Shown one piece after another: positions 18,195 to 26,375 of a stretch of DNA of 64,000 bases. Each line of letters begins with the position of its first letter. The stretch's first letter is position 1. Source of the DNA: Variovorax beijingensis. Its GTDB lineage: Bacteria; Pseudomonadota; Gammaproteobacteria; Burkholderiales; Burkholderiaceae_C. Below the pieces are notes generated by a model that did no database searches, had not been told where the DNA came from, and saw only the letters and a program-made list of their open reading frames with translations. The translations under genes and the position numbers were made by a program. Location: contig NZ_VIVL01000004.1 in NCBI RefSeq assembly GCF_007828835.1, forward strand, positions 124,001 through 188,000. The letters run 5' to 3'.

Positions 18195-18409
18195 GTTCCA
18201 CTGGGGGCGCGCATTCAGAGCGCGCTCCCGCCGACGGGCCACTTTGTTCACCGCTCAAATTTTGAGCAAACTGATTATTCCCCTTGTAAAACAATGAGTT
18301 AGATCACCTTTACAAGGAAGAACATCAGTTATCCCCAAAGTTGTCCACGGAAACTGGGGATGGCGGCGACTTCTTCACAATTCGCCCGCAAGTCCTTGTT
18401 TTTGGGCGC
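18195..18409. other. AT-rich intergenic island with palindromes and DnaA-box-like words
   Basis: This gap between the convergent phaA and LysR genes is markedly AT-richer than its surroundings. It holds the palindrome GCTCAAATTTTGAGC, an inverted repeat CCTTGTAAA…TTTACAAGG, and TTATCCCCA close to TTGTCCACG, which differ from the DnaA box TTATCCACA by one and two bases. ATCCCCA…TGGGGAT also forms an inverted repeat around the second word. Function not established. Confidence 0.5.
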
Positions 18410-19321
18410 TCAATCGACGGCGGCCTGCTCGCCCGCGTAGTGCTGGCACAGGGTCTCGACCAGCGCCTGCGCGTAGATCGGCAGGGCGGCCCGGTCGCGC
18501 ACCAGCAGATAGCGCTCCCGTACGCACCACGCATCGCTGAGATCGATCAGCGCGAGCTGCATGCTCTCCTGGTTGCGCCGCGCCGCCGACTCCGGCACCA
18601 CGCCAATGCCTACGCCGCTGCCGATCATCCGGCACATGGCATCGAAGCTGCCGAGCTGGATGCGCAGCTTCTGCCGCTTGCCGAGGTTGTCGGTGATCTG
18701 CGCCAGAAAGGTCTGCAAGGTGCTGCCTTGCTGCATGCCGATCGCGTCTTCGTCGAGCGTTTCCGCGAATGAAATCCTGCGGCGCTTCGCAAAGCGGTGC
18801 TGGCGCGAGGTGACGAGCACCAGCCGGTCGGTGCTGAAGTGGATCGCCTCCAGGCCCAGCGTGTCGACGCGGCCCGCCACGATGCCGATGTCGGCGCGGC
18901 CGTCGAGCACGCCGCGCGGGATCTGAGCATTCGGTTTTTCCTGAAGGTCGACATTGATGCGCGGGTTGCGCGCAAGAAAGCCCGGCAGGATTTCAGGCAG
19001 GAAATCGGTCACGGCCGTGGTGTTGGCGAACACGCGCAGATGGCCGCGCAGCCCGCCGCCGTATTCGAGCAGGTCGGCGCGCAGCTGCTCGGTCTGGTGC
19101 AGCACGAGGCGCGCGTGGTGCAGGAAGGCTTCTCCCGGCGGCAGCAGGCGCACGCCACGGGCTTCGCGCTGCAGCAGCTGCAGCCCGGCCTGGTTTTCGA
19201 GCGCCTTGATCCGCGCGCTGGCCGCCGCAAGCGACAGGTGCTGCCGTTCGGCCGCGCGCGTGAGGTTGCCGAGCTCGGCCGTGGCAACGAAGAGGCGCAG
19301 ATCCGTCAAGTCGAAAAGCAT
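18410..19321 (-). CDS. LysR family transcriptional regulator of the CoA-ester operon
   Basis: 303 aa with an N-terminal winged helix (DLRLFVATAELGNLTRAAERQ, then LSLAAASARIKALEN) and a substrate-binding domain. ATG 19321 (MLFDLTDL) was chosen over an upstream start for its standard LysR N-terminus. It is divergent from the receptor-hydratase-CoA transferase-lyase operon and probably its regulator. The 117-nt gap contains TTCGGTATCTCAGAA at 19352-19366, a T-N11-A type LysR box with imperfect dyad symmetry. Confidence 0.85.
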   Translation of the reverse strand: MLFDLTDLRLFVATAELGNLTRAAERQHLSLAAASARIKALENQAGLQLLQREARGVRLLPPGEAFLHHARLVLHQTEQLRADLLEYGGGLRGHLRVFANTTAVTDFLPEILPGFLARNPRINVDLQEKPNAQIPRGVLDGRADIGIVAGRVDTLGLEAIHFSTDRLVLVTSRQHRFAKRRRISFAETLDEDAIGMQQGSTLQTFLAQITDNLGKRQKLRIQLGSFDAMCRMIGSGVGIGVVPESAARRNQESMQLALIDLSDAWCVRERYLLVRDRAALPIYAQALVETLCQHYAGEQAAVD

Positions 19322-19438
19322 GGCGCCATCGTAAAGCCGAAAGCCCAAGCCTTCGGTATCTCAGAAGGCTGGCTTCCGAAATCGCAGATTGCGCGCACTG
19401 CCACGGCAGAACACCATGCAGACATGGAGACAAAGACA

Positions 19439-20413
19439 ATGAAATTCCGCGCACTGGCGCTTCTTTCCCTTGCCGCGGCAGCGTTCTGCACTGCGGTTCC
19501 GGCAGCCGCGCAGCCCTACCCCTCGCGCCCCGTCACGCTGGTCGTGCCGCAGGCCGCGGGCGGCACCAACGACATCGTGGGCCGCCTCGTGGGCCAGAAG
19601 CTCGGCGAGCTGATGAATGCCAGCGTGGTGGTCGACAACCGGCCGGGCGCGGGCGGCAACATCGGCACGCAGCTGGTCGCCAAGGGGCCGAAGGACGGCT
19701 ACACGCTGCTCATGACCATCAGCAGCAGCCAGGCCATCAACCCGGCGCTCTACAAGAACCCGGGCTTCGATCCGGTGAAGGACTTCAAGCCCGTCGGCCT
19801 GGTCGGCGCGGTGCCCAACGTGCTGCTGGTGCATCCCTCGTTTCCCGCCAGGGACTTCAACGAATTCCTGAAGCTCGCGCGGCAGAAGGGCGCCAACTAC
19901 CAGTACGCCTCGGCCGGCAACGGCACGCTCAACCACCTGCTGGGTGAAATGCTCAACAGCATGGCCGGCATCTCGATGCAGCACGTGCCGTACAAGGGCG
20001 TGGCGCCCGCGCTCAACGACGTGTTGGGCGGGCAGCTGCCGATCGTGTTCGCGAGCCTGCCCTCGGCGCTCTCGCACATCAAGGCCGGCAAGCTGCGCGC
20101 GCTGGCCGTGAGCGGCGAGAAGCGCTCGCCGGTGCTGCCCGACGTGCCCGCCATTGCCGAGGCGGTGCCGGGCTACAACGGCACGCTCTGGATCGGCCTG
20201 TTCGCGCCCGCGGGCGTGCCTCCCGAGGTGCTGGCCATGCTGCAGGACGCCACGCGCAAGGCGCTGGCCGCGAAGGAGCTGCGCGACAAGCTCGAACAGC
20301 AGGGCGTCGAGATCGCGGCGCCCACCACGCCCGATCAATTCTCGAAACTGCTGCAGGACGACCTCGCCAAGTGGGCGCGCATCGTCAAGGCCTCCGGCGC
20401 AGCGGTCGACTGA
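19439..20413 (+). CDS. tripartite tricarboxylate transporter family (TctC/Bug) substrate-binding protein
   Basis: 324-aa periplasmic receptor. Signal peptide MKFRALALLSLAAAAFCTAVPAAAQ is followed by YPSRPVTLVVPQAAGG, the standard Bug N-terminus, and by VVVDNRPGAGGNIG and HVPYKGVAPALND, which line the ligand pocket for carboxylates. The ATG at 19439 follows GGAGACAAAG. It is the first gene of the operon; no TctA or TctB membrane component is in the window, as is usual for orphan Bug receptors. Confidence 0.88.
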   Translation: MKFRALALLSLAAAAFCTAVPAAAQPYPSRPVTLVVPQAAGGTNDIVGRLVGQKLGELMNASVVVDNRPGAGGNIGTQLVAKGPKDGYTLLMTISSSQAINPALYKNPGFDPVKDFKPVGLVGAVPNVLLVHPSFPARDFNEFLKLARQKGANYQYASAGNGTLNHLLGEMLNSMAGISMQHVPYKGVAPALNDVLGGQLPIVFASLPSALSHIKAGKLRALAVSGEKRSPVLPDVPAIAEAVPGYNGTLWIGLFAPAGVPPEVLAMLQDATRKALAAKELRDKLEQQGVEIAAPTTPDQFSKLLQDDLAKWARIVKASGAAVD

Positions 20414-20421
20414 AGGAACCC

Positions 20422-21330
20422 ATGACCAACACCGAGCAGGAAAAACCCTCCGGCGCGATCGATGCCGGCATGCTGGCAAGGCTGCAGGCCTGGCAGGGCG
20501 GCAGCGAGACGCTGGCCGACGACATCACCGCGGCCCCCGTGCGCGCGCTCTCGGCCACGCTCGACCGCGACGACGCGCCGCCCGCCGCCGGCACGCGCCT
20601 TCCCGAACTCTGGCACTGGCTCTACTTCCTGCCGCACCATCGCCAATCCGAGATCGGCGAGGACGGCCATGCGAAGCGCGGCGGCTTCCTGCCGCCCGTG
20701 CCGCTGCCGCGCCGCATGTGGGCCGGCGGACGGCTGAGGTGGGAGCAGGGCAACCCGCTGCAGGTCGGCGATAGGGCCGAGCGCACCTCGACCATCGCTT
20801 CGGTCACCCACAAGGCCGGCCGCACCGGCGAGCTGATGTTCGTGCTGGTGCGCCATGAAGTGCGCAACGAACGCGGCCTCGCGCTGACCGAGGAACACGA
20901 CATCGTCTACCGCGCCGCGGCCGCGCCCGGCGAGAAGGCGCCGTCGCCCACGCCGGCGCCGAAGGACGCCGCCTTCAGCCGCGAGATCGTGCCCGACGAC
21001 GTGCTGCTGTTCCGCTATTCGGCGCTGACCTTCAACGGCCACCGCATCCACTACGACCGCCGCTACGTGACGCAGGTCGAGGGCTATCCGGGCCTGATCG
21101 TGCACGGGCCGCTGATCGCGACGTTGCTGGTCGACCTGCTGCGCCGCAACGTGCCGGGCGCGCAACTCGCGCGCTTCGAGTTCCGCGCCGTGCGGCCGAC
21201 CTTCGACACCGCGCCGTTCCGCGTGCATGGCAAGCCGGCCGAAGGCAGCACGGACGGCAAGACCTTCAGCCTCTGGGGCGAGGACGCCGACGGCTGGCTC
21301 ACGATGCAGGCCACGGCCGTGCTCGCATGA
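20422..21330 (+). CDS. MaoC-like / FAS1-type acyl-CoA hydratase (itaconyl- or mesaconyl-CoA hydratase-like)
   Basis: 302-aa double-hotdog hydratase of the mesaconyl-C4-CoA hydratase group. The N-terminal half contains LPELWHWLYFLP and the C-terminal half the catalytic hotdog signature FRYSALTFNGHRIHYDRRY with the Asp/His residues. It probably hydrates an unsaturated C5 dicarboxylyl-CoA. It lies 8 nt after the receptor gene and 19 nt before the CaiB gene. With CaiB and CitE family neighbours it matches the itaconate route (itaconyl-CoA to citramalyl-CoA); assignment by context. Confidence 0.75.
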   Translation: MTNTEQEKPSGAIDAGMLARLQAWQGGSETLADDITAAPVRALSATLDRDDAPPAAGTRLPELWHWLYFLPHHRQSEIGEDGHAKRGGFLPPVPLPRRMWAGGRLRWEQGNPLQVGDRAERTSTIASVTHKAGRTGELMFVLVRHEVRNERGLALTEEHDIVYRAAAAPGEKAPSPTPAPKDAAFSREIVPDDVLLFRYSALTFNGHRIHYDRRYVTQVEGYPGLIVHGPLIATLLVDLLRRNVPGAQLARFEFRAVRPTFDTAPFRVHGKPAEGSTDGKTFSLWGEDADGWLTMQATAVLA

Positions 21331-21349
21331 AAAACTGGAAAACAAGCCC

Positions 21350-22531
21350 ATGACAAGACCTCTCGACGGCATCACCGTGGTTTCGCTCGAACACGCGATC
21401 GCCGCGCCTTTCTGCACCCGGCAGCTGGCCGACCTCGGCGCCCGCGTCATCAAGGTGGAGCGCCCCGGCGCCGGCGATTTCGCGCGCGCCTACGATGCAC
21501 GCGTGGGCGGCGAGGCTTCGCACTTCGTGTGGGTGAACCGCTCCAAGGAAAGCCTCACGCTCGACCTCAAGCAGCCCGCCGCGCTCGCGGTGCTGCAGGA
21601 GCTGGTGGCCGATGCCGACGTGCTGGTGCAGAACCTCGCGCCGGGCGCCGCCGCGCGCATGGGCCTGGGCGCCGAGGCGCTGCAGGCAATGCATCCGCGG
21701 CTCATCGTCTGCGACATCTCGGGCTATGGCGACGACGGCCCGTACCGCGACAAGAAGGCCTACGACCTGCTGATCCAGAGCGAGGCGGGTTTTCTCTCGG
21801 TCACGGGCACGCCGGACGATCCGTGCAAGTCGGGCAATTCCATTGCCGACATCGCGGCGGGCATGTACGCCTACACCGGCATCCTCGCGGCGCTGCTCCA
21901 GCGCGGCAAGACCGGCAAGGGCTCGCACATCGACGTGTCGATGCTCGAATCGCTCGCCGAGTGGATGGGCTACCCGATGTACTACGCCTACGACGGCGCG
22001 CCGCCGCCGCCGCGCAGCGCCGCATCGCACGCCACCATCTATCCCTACGGTCCGTTTCCCGCGGGCGACGGCGGCACGGTGATGCTGGGCCTGCAGAACG
22101 AGCGCGAATGGCGCGTGTTCTGCGAGAAGGTGCTGTTGCAGGCGGGGCTCGCGACCGACGTGCGCTTCGACAGCAACGCACGGCGCAACGAGCACCGGGA
22201 CGCGCTGCGCGCGATCATCGTGGAGACCTTTGCCGCGATCGGCACTGCGCAGGTGGTCGAGCGCCTCGATGCGGCGCAGATCGCCAACGCACGCATGAAC
22301 GACATGGCCGGGCTGTGGGCGCATCCGCAGCTGCAGGCGCGCGAGCGCTGGCGGCAGGTGGGCTCGCCGGCCGGCGACATTCCGGCGCTGCTGCCGGCCG
22401 GCCGCCAGAGCGCCTTCGACTACCGCATGGACGCGATACCGGCGGTCGGCCAGCACACCGACGCCATCCTGCGCAGCCTCGGCCGCAGCGAGGCGGACAT
22501 TGCGGCGCTGCGCGAGGCGGGCGCGGTGTGA
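21350..22531 (+). CDS. CaiB/BaiF family (family III) CoA transferase
   Basis: 393 aa. Family III CoA transferase with the formyl-CoA-transferase pattern LADLGARVIKVERPGAGDFAR, LTLDLK, and DGPYRDKKAYD containing the catalytic aspartate (Asp139). Likely activates a dicarboxylate with succinyl-CoA or another donor. Its last codon and stop overlap the GTG start of the CitE-like lyase (GTGTGA), so the two are translationally coupled. Confidence 0.88.
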   Translation: MTRPLDGITVVSLEHAIAAPFCTRQLADLGARVIKVERPGAGDFARAYDARVGGEASHFVWVNRSKESLTLDLKQPAALAVLQELVADADVLVQNLAPGAAARMGLGAEALQAMHPRLIVCDISGYGDDGPYRDKKAYDLLIQSEAGFLSVTGTPDDPCKSGNSIADIAAGMYAYTGILAALLQRGKTGKGSHIDVSMLESLAEWMGYPMYYAYDGAPPPPRSAASHATIYPYGPFPAGDGGTVMLGLQNEREWRVFCEKVLLQAGLATDVRFDSNARRNEHRDALRAIIVETFAAIGTAQVVERLDAAQIANARMNDMAGLWAHPQLQARERWRQVGSPAGDIPALLPAGRQSAFDYRMDAIPAVGQHTDAILRSLGRSEADIAALREAGAV

Positions 22532-23415
22532 GCACGGCAGCGCTCGCGCTGGCCCGCGCCTTTCTCTTCGTGCCGGCCGACCGGCCTGAACGCCATGCGC
22601 GCGCGCTGGCCACCGGTGCGGGCGCGGTGATCGTGGACCTGGAGGACGCGGTGGCGCCCGAACGAAAGGCTGCGGCGCGCGAAGGCCTCGCGGCCTCGTT
22701 CGCCGCGCTGCCCGCGGCCGGCCGGCAGCGCCTGCTGGTGCGCATCAATGCCGCAGGCACCCCCTGGCACGAGGACGACCGCGCGGCCGTGGCCGGGCTG
22801 GTCTCGCAAGGGCTGGCCGCGGGCGTGCTGCTGCCCAAGGCGGAGCGGGACAGCGACCTGCGGCGGCTGGCCGAAGTCGTCGGCCCGAACGGATTGCTCG
22901 TGCCGCTCGTCGAATCGGCCGCCGGGCTTGCGGCAGTCGATGAACTCGCGGCAGTGCCACAGGTGCTGCGGCTCGCCTTCGGCAACCTGGATTTCCAGGC
23001 TGATGTCGGGCTGGCCTGCGATGCGGACGAGGCTGAACTCGTGCCGGTGCGCCTCGCGCTGCTGTTGGCCTCGCGCCGCGCCGGCCTGCCCGCGCCCATC
23101 GACGGCGTGACGGCCGACTGGCGCGACACGCAGCGCCTGGCCGCCGACACGGCGCGCGCACGGCGCGGCGGCTTCGGCGCCAAGCTGTGCATCCACCCCG
23201 ACCAGGTCGCGCCGGTGCAGGCGGCGCTCGGGCCGAGCGCCGGCGAGCTCGCATGGGCGCGCCGCGTGATCGAAGCCGTGCGGTCGGCCGGCGGCGGCGT
23301 GGCCAGCCTCGACGGACGCATGGTCGACGCGCCGGTGGTTCGCCTGGCCGAACGGCTGCTGGCGCTCGCCGCAGAACAAGACACACATCCAACAACCCAG
23401 GAGACAACCCGATGA
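22528..23415 (+). CDS. CitE/HpcH family CoA ester lyase (citramalyl-CoA lyase-like)
   Basis: 295-aa TIM-barrel lyase. VIVDLEDAVAPERK, LLVRINAAGTPW, LVPLVESAAGL and LAFGNLDFQADVG contain the metal and CoA ligands of the CitE family (Glu and Asp), and KLCIHPDQV closes the domain. The expected reaction is cleavage of citramalyl-CoA or malyl-CoA to acetyl-CoA plus a keto acid. The start is GTG at 22528 overlapping the CaiB stop. Its own stop overlaps the ATG of the next receptor. Confidence 0.82.
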   Translation: MSTAALALARAFLFVPADRPERHARALATGAGAVIVDLEDAVAPERKAAAREGLAASFAALPAAGRQRLLVRINAAGTPWHEDDRAAVAGLVSQGLAAGVLLPKAERDSDLRRLAEVVGPNGLLVPLVESAAGLAAVDELAAVPQVLRLAFGNLDFQADVGLACDADEAELVPVRLALLLASRRAGLPAPIDGVTADWRDTQRLAADTARARRGGFGAKLCIHPDQVAPVQAALGPSAGELAWARRVIEAVRSAGGGVASLDGRMVDAPVVRLAERLLALAAEQDTHPTTQETTR

Positions 23416-24416
23416 ATCTGAAGAAGAACTGGAAGGCCCGCACCCTGCTGGCCGCGGCATTGGGCGCAGGCCTGCTGGCCGCGCAATCGCCGGCCGCCGC
23501 ACAGGCGCCCTGGCCGGAAAAGCCCATCACCATGGTGGTGCCGTATTCGGCCGGCGGCCCCACCGACGTGGTCGCGCGCATGCTCGCGATTCCCATGGGC
23601 AAGTCGCTCGGCCAGACCGTGATCGTCGAGAACACCGTGGGCGCGGGCGGCACCATTGCGCCCGCGCGCGTGGCCAAGGCGGCGCCCAACGGCTACACCA
23701 TCCTGATCCACCACATGGGCATGGCCACCGCGCCCGCGCTCTACAAGAAGCTCAGCTACGACCCGCTGAAGGATTTCGAATACGTGGGCCAGGTGATGGA
23801 CGTGCCCATGACCCTGCTCTCGCGCAAGGATTTTCCGGCCAACAATTTTCAGGAACTGCTGGCCTACGTGAAGGCCAACAAGGACAAGGTGACGCTCGCC
23901 AACGCCGGCATCGGCGCGGTGTCGCAGCTGTGCGGCATGCTGCTGGCGCACCAGATCGGGGTGCAGCTCACCACCGTGCCCTACAAGGGCGCCGGCCCGG
24001 CGCTCAACGATCTGATGGGCGGGCAGGTCGATCTGCTGTGCGACCAGACCACCCAGACCGCACCGGTCATCAAGGACGGCAACCGCGTCAAGGTGTTCGG
24101 CGTGACCACGCCCAAGCGCCTGTCCAGCATGCCCAACATCCCCACGCTCGACGAGCAGGGCCTGAAGGGTTTCGACGTGAAGGTGTGGCACGGCATCTAC
24201 GCGCCCAAGGGCACGCCGCCGGCCGTGATGGAGAAGCTCAACAAGGCCCTGCGCGCTGCGCTGCAGGACGACATGGTCAAGCACCGCTTCGCCGAACTGA
24301 GCACCGAGGCGGTCCCCATGGACAAGGTGACCCCCGAAGCGCTGCGCACCCACCTGGCGGCCGAGACCGAGAAGTGGGGGAAGGTGATCAAGGCGGCGGG
24401 GGTGCAGGCGGATTAG
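23412..24416 (+). CDS. TctC/Bug-type periplasmic substrate-binding protein
   Basis: 334-aa secreted receptor. Signal peptide ends QSPAAAQA, then PWPEKPITMVVPYSAGG, IVENTVGAGGTIA and TVPYKGAGPALND follow the family pattern. The ATG overlaps the lyase stop (ATGA), making this the last cistron of the LysR-divergent operon. It is the second receptor in the same operon, so two related ligands, or one receptor for transport and one for signalling, are possible. Confidence 0.88.
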   Translation: MNLKKNWKARTLLAAALGAGLLAAQSPAAAQAPWPEKPITMVVPYSAGGPTDVVARMLAIPMGKSLGQTVIVENTVGAGGTIAPARVAKAAPNGYTILIHHMGMATAPALYKKLSYDPLKDFEYVGQVMDVPMTLLSRKDFPANNFQELLAYVKANKDKVTLANAGIGAVSQLCGMLLAHQIGVQLTTVPYKGAGPALNDLMGGQVDLLCDQTTQTAPVIKDGNRVKVFGVTTPKRLSSMPNIPTLDEQGLKGFDVKVWHGIYAPKGTPPAVMEKLNKALRAALQDDMVKHRFAELSTEAVPMDKVTPEALRTHLAAETEKWGKVIKAAGVQAD

Positions 24417-24424
24417 CACGGCTG

Positions 24425-24477
24425 AGCGATCCTCGGTCCGCCCGGGCTCCCTGGCCCACGGCGGGCCGGATATCGCT
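24425..24477. terminator. candidate bidirectional hairpin between convergent genes
   Basis: AGCGAT at 24425-24430 and ATCGCT at 24472-24477 bracket GC-rich imperfect arms (TCCGCCCG and CGGGCCGGA). The structure lies between two convergently transcribed genes, where a shared terminator is expected. No T-tract follows on either strand, so the call is weak. Confidence 0.3.
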
Positions 24478-24506
24478 GACCAGACACGCCGGCCGCAGAC
24501 GGAGGC

Positions 24507-24755
24507 TCAAGCGCCGGTCGGCGGCTTCTTCGGCTTCATGCGCGTGACCTTGTACACGGCGCCTTCCTTGTCGTACGTCGTCCATTCGCCGGTCTGTTCG
24601 CCGTTCTCGAAATGGCCGGAGCGCATCCGGGTTCCGTCGCTGCGGAACCATTCCCAATAGCCCGTCAGGACACCCTCGGGCGTCTTCTGCCCGCGCGCCC
24701 AGACGCTGCCGTCCTTGTGGTATTGCACATGAGGTTGGGTGGTCGGTTTCTTCAT
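24507..24755 (-). CDS. small YwqK/MORN-repeat type protein
   Basis: 82 aa made of tandem short motifs of the form G-x-W/Y-x-x-x-x-x-x-G, e.g. GVLTGYWEWFRSDGTRMRSG and GEQTGEWTTYDKEG, typical of MORN/YwqK-like beta-hairpin repeats. Role unknown. It is only 14 nt downstream of the CinA-family gene on the same strand, so co-transcribed. The ATG at 24755 is preceded on the mRNA by a weak GAGGTGCCG. Confidence 0.65.
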   Translation of the reverse strand: MKKPTTQPHVQYHKDGSVWARGQKTPEGVLTGYWEWFRSDGTRMRSGHFENGEQTGEWTTYDKEGAVYKVTRMKPKKPPTGA

Positions 24756-24769
24756 CGGCACCTCGTGGT

Positions 24770-25288
24770 TCAGCCAGACGTTCCTGAATGGGCCCGCAGC
24801 GTCTCGTCGAACAGCAGGAGCAGCTGCCGCGCAAAGGCGTCCATGTTCGACGCGCGGTCCGCATGGGCGGTTTCGATCGTCCTGCTCGCCGCAGCCTCTC
24901 CGGCGATGGCCAGGCACACATGCCCTGGCGCGTCGCCGTAGGGGCTGCCGGAAGGGCCGGCCGCGCCGCTCTCGGCAATGCCCCAGGTGGCGCGGTGGCT
25001 GTCCCGGATCCTGCCTGCAATGAAGCTGGCATAGGGTTCGGTTTCCGCGCGCATGCCCGCCATGTCTTCGGCCCCCAGGCCCAGCAGCGCTTTTGCGGCC
25101 CGGCGCGAGTAGACGACCGCGCCGCCGAGAAAAAAAGCCGACGCGCCCGGGATGGCGAGCAGGGCAGCCGACACGAGGCCGCCGGCCGAGGATTCGGCCA
25201 CCGCCACCGTCTGGCGCCGCTCGCGGAGGACGGCGCCGACACGGCCGGCGAGGATGGAAAGCGGCTCGAGGCCGGCGCCGTCAGACAT
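24770..25288 (-). CDS. CinA C-terminal domain family protein (nicotinamide-nucleotide amidase-like)
   Basis: 172 aa, consisting only of the CinA C-terminal (PncC) domain. VAVAESSAGGLVSAAL carries the catalytic Ser, with FFLGGAVVYS and GIAESGAAGPSGS also conserved. PncC deamidates nicotinamide mononucleotide in pyridine-nucleotide recycling. Usual PncC proteins have VAVAESLTGG and GIAGPGG; the Ser-Ala and Glu-Ser variants here indicate a divergent subgroup, so the activity is uncertain. Confidence 0.72.
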   Translation of the reverse strand: MSDGAGLEPLSILAGRVGAVLRERRQTVAVAESSAGGLVSAALLAIPGASAFFLGGAVVYSRRAAKALLGLGAEDMAGMRAETEPYASFIAGRIRDSHRATWGIAESGAAGPSGSPYGDAPGHVCLAIAGEAAASRTIETAHADRASNMDAFARQLLLLFDETLRAHSGTSG

Positions 25289-25357
25289 GGGGACGCCGCC
25301 TGGCGATTCCGAAATTCATACTTTTGAACTCCTTGGAAGCAATAGGGGTGTGCGGGG

Positions 25358-25402
25358 ACGGTACGGACTTATGCAATATGGTTGCACATGCGGCCGTACC
25401 GT
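25358..25402. promoter_or_regulatory. nested palindrome upstream of phaB
   Basis: ACGGTACGG (25358-25366) and CCGTACCGT (25394-25402) form a perfect 9-bp inverted repeat that encloses a second one, TGCAA (25372-25376) with TTGCA (25382-25386). It lies about 110 nt upstream of the phaB start. TGCA-rich dyads are reported targets of the PHA regulator PhaR; assignment to PhaR is inference. Confidence 0.45.
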
Positions 25403-25512
25403 GACAGCTGGTTGCAAGCTCGGCTCAGTGTTTTCCTCAGAGTTCGACGGCTTGAAACTCGCTAGAGTGAAGGCGGCCGTTCAGGCTTTTCGCATACATC
25501 AAGGAAAAATTC

Positions 25513-26250
25513 ATGAGCAAGAAAGTTGCATATGTCACCGGAGGCATGGGTGGCATCGGAACAGCCATCTGCCAGCGCCTTCACAAGGACGGCTTCACTG
25601 TCGTCGCAGGCTGCGGCCCCACGCGCGACCATGCCAAATGGCTGGCCGAGCAGAAGGCCCTGGGCTTCGAGTTCCACGCCTCGGTCGGCAATGTCGGCGA
25701 CTGGCAATCCACCGTCGAGGCCTTTTCCGCCGCCAAGGCAGCGCACGGCCCGATCGACGTGCTGGTCAACAACGCCGGCATCACGCGGGACCGCATGTTC
25801 CTGAAAATGACGCCCGAGGACTGGAGCGCGGTCATCGAGACCAATCTCAACAGCATGTTCAACGTCACCAAGCAGGTGGTGGGCGACATGGTCGAGAAGG
25901 GCTGGGGCCGCATCATCAACATCAGCTCGGTCAACGGCGCCAAGGGCCAGGCGGGGCAGACCAACTATTCGGCGGCCAAGGCCGGCATGCACGGCTTCAC
26001 GATGGCGCTGGCGCAGGAGCTGGCGAGCAAGGGCGTCACGGTCAACACCGTGAGCCCGGGCTACATCGGCACCGACATGGTCAGGGCCATCCGCCAGGAA
26101 GTGCTCGACAAGATCGTGGCCACCATCCCGGTCAAGCGCCTGGGCGAGCCGAGCGAAATCGCCTCCATCATCTCGTGGCTCGCTACGGACGAGGGCGGCT
26201 ACAGCACAGGGGCCGACTTCTCGGTCAACGGCGGCCTGCACATGCACTGA
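25513..26250 (+). CDS. phaB: acetoacetyl-CoA reductase
   Basis: 245-aa short-chain dehydrogenase reducing acetoacetyl-CoA to (R)-3-hydroxybutyryl-CoA with NADPH. Cofactor motif TGGMGGIGTAI at 9-19, NNAGITRD, catalytic Ser in NISSVNG, YSAAK (Tyr-x-x-x-Lys) and VNTVSPGYIGTDMV all match PhaB. The start is preceded by CAAGGAAAAATTC. It is 7.3 kb from phaCA with its own promoter region and terminator. Confidence 0.93.
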   Translation: MSKKVAYVTGGMGGIGTAICQRLHKDGFTVVAGCGPTRDHAKWLAEQKALGFEFHASVGNVGDWQSTVEAFSAAKAAHGPIDVLVNNAGITRDRMFLKMTPEDWSAVIETNLNSMFNVTKQVVGDMVEKGWGRIINISSVNGAKGQAGQTNYSAAKAGMHGFTMALAQELASKGVTVNTVSPGYIGTDMVRAIRQEVLDKIVATIPVKRLGEPSEIASIISWLATDEGGYSTGADFSVNGGLHMH

Positions 26251-26278
26251 TCATGCTGACGGGAAGCTGATCGAAAAG

Positions 26279-26299
26279 ACCCGCCGAGGCGGGTTTTTT
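26279..26299 (+). terminator. rho-independent terminator after phaB
   Basis: ACCCGCC (26279-26285) pairs with GGCGGGT (26288-26294) and is followed by six T. It lies 29 nt after the phaB stop and ends that transcript before dctA. Confidence 0.85.
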
Positions 26300-26375
26300 C
26301 ATTTCTGCGATGTGGCTTCTACGTATGAGAAGCGGTCGATTCGGTTCTACAGTTTCCAACCCCTCCGGAGGCAAC

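Noticed and set aside
18195..18409. Chromosomal or plasmid replication origin
   Set aside because: The two DnaA-like words are imperfect, and no replication gene is present in the window.
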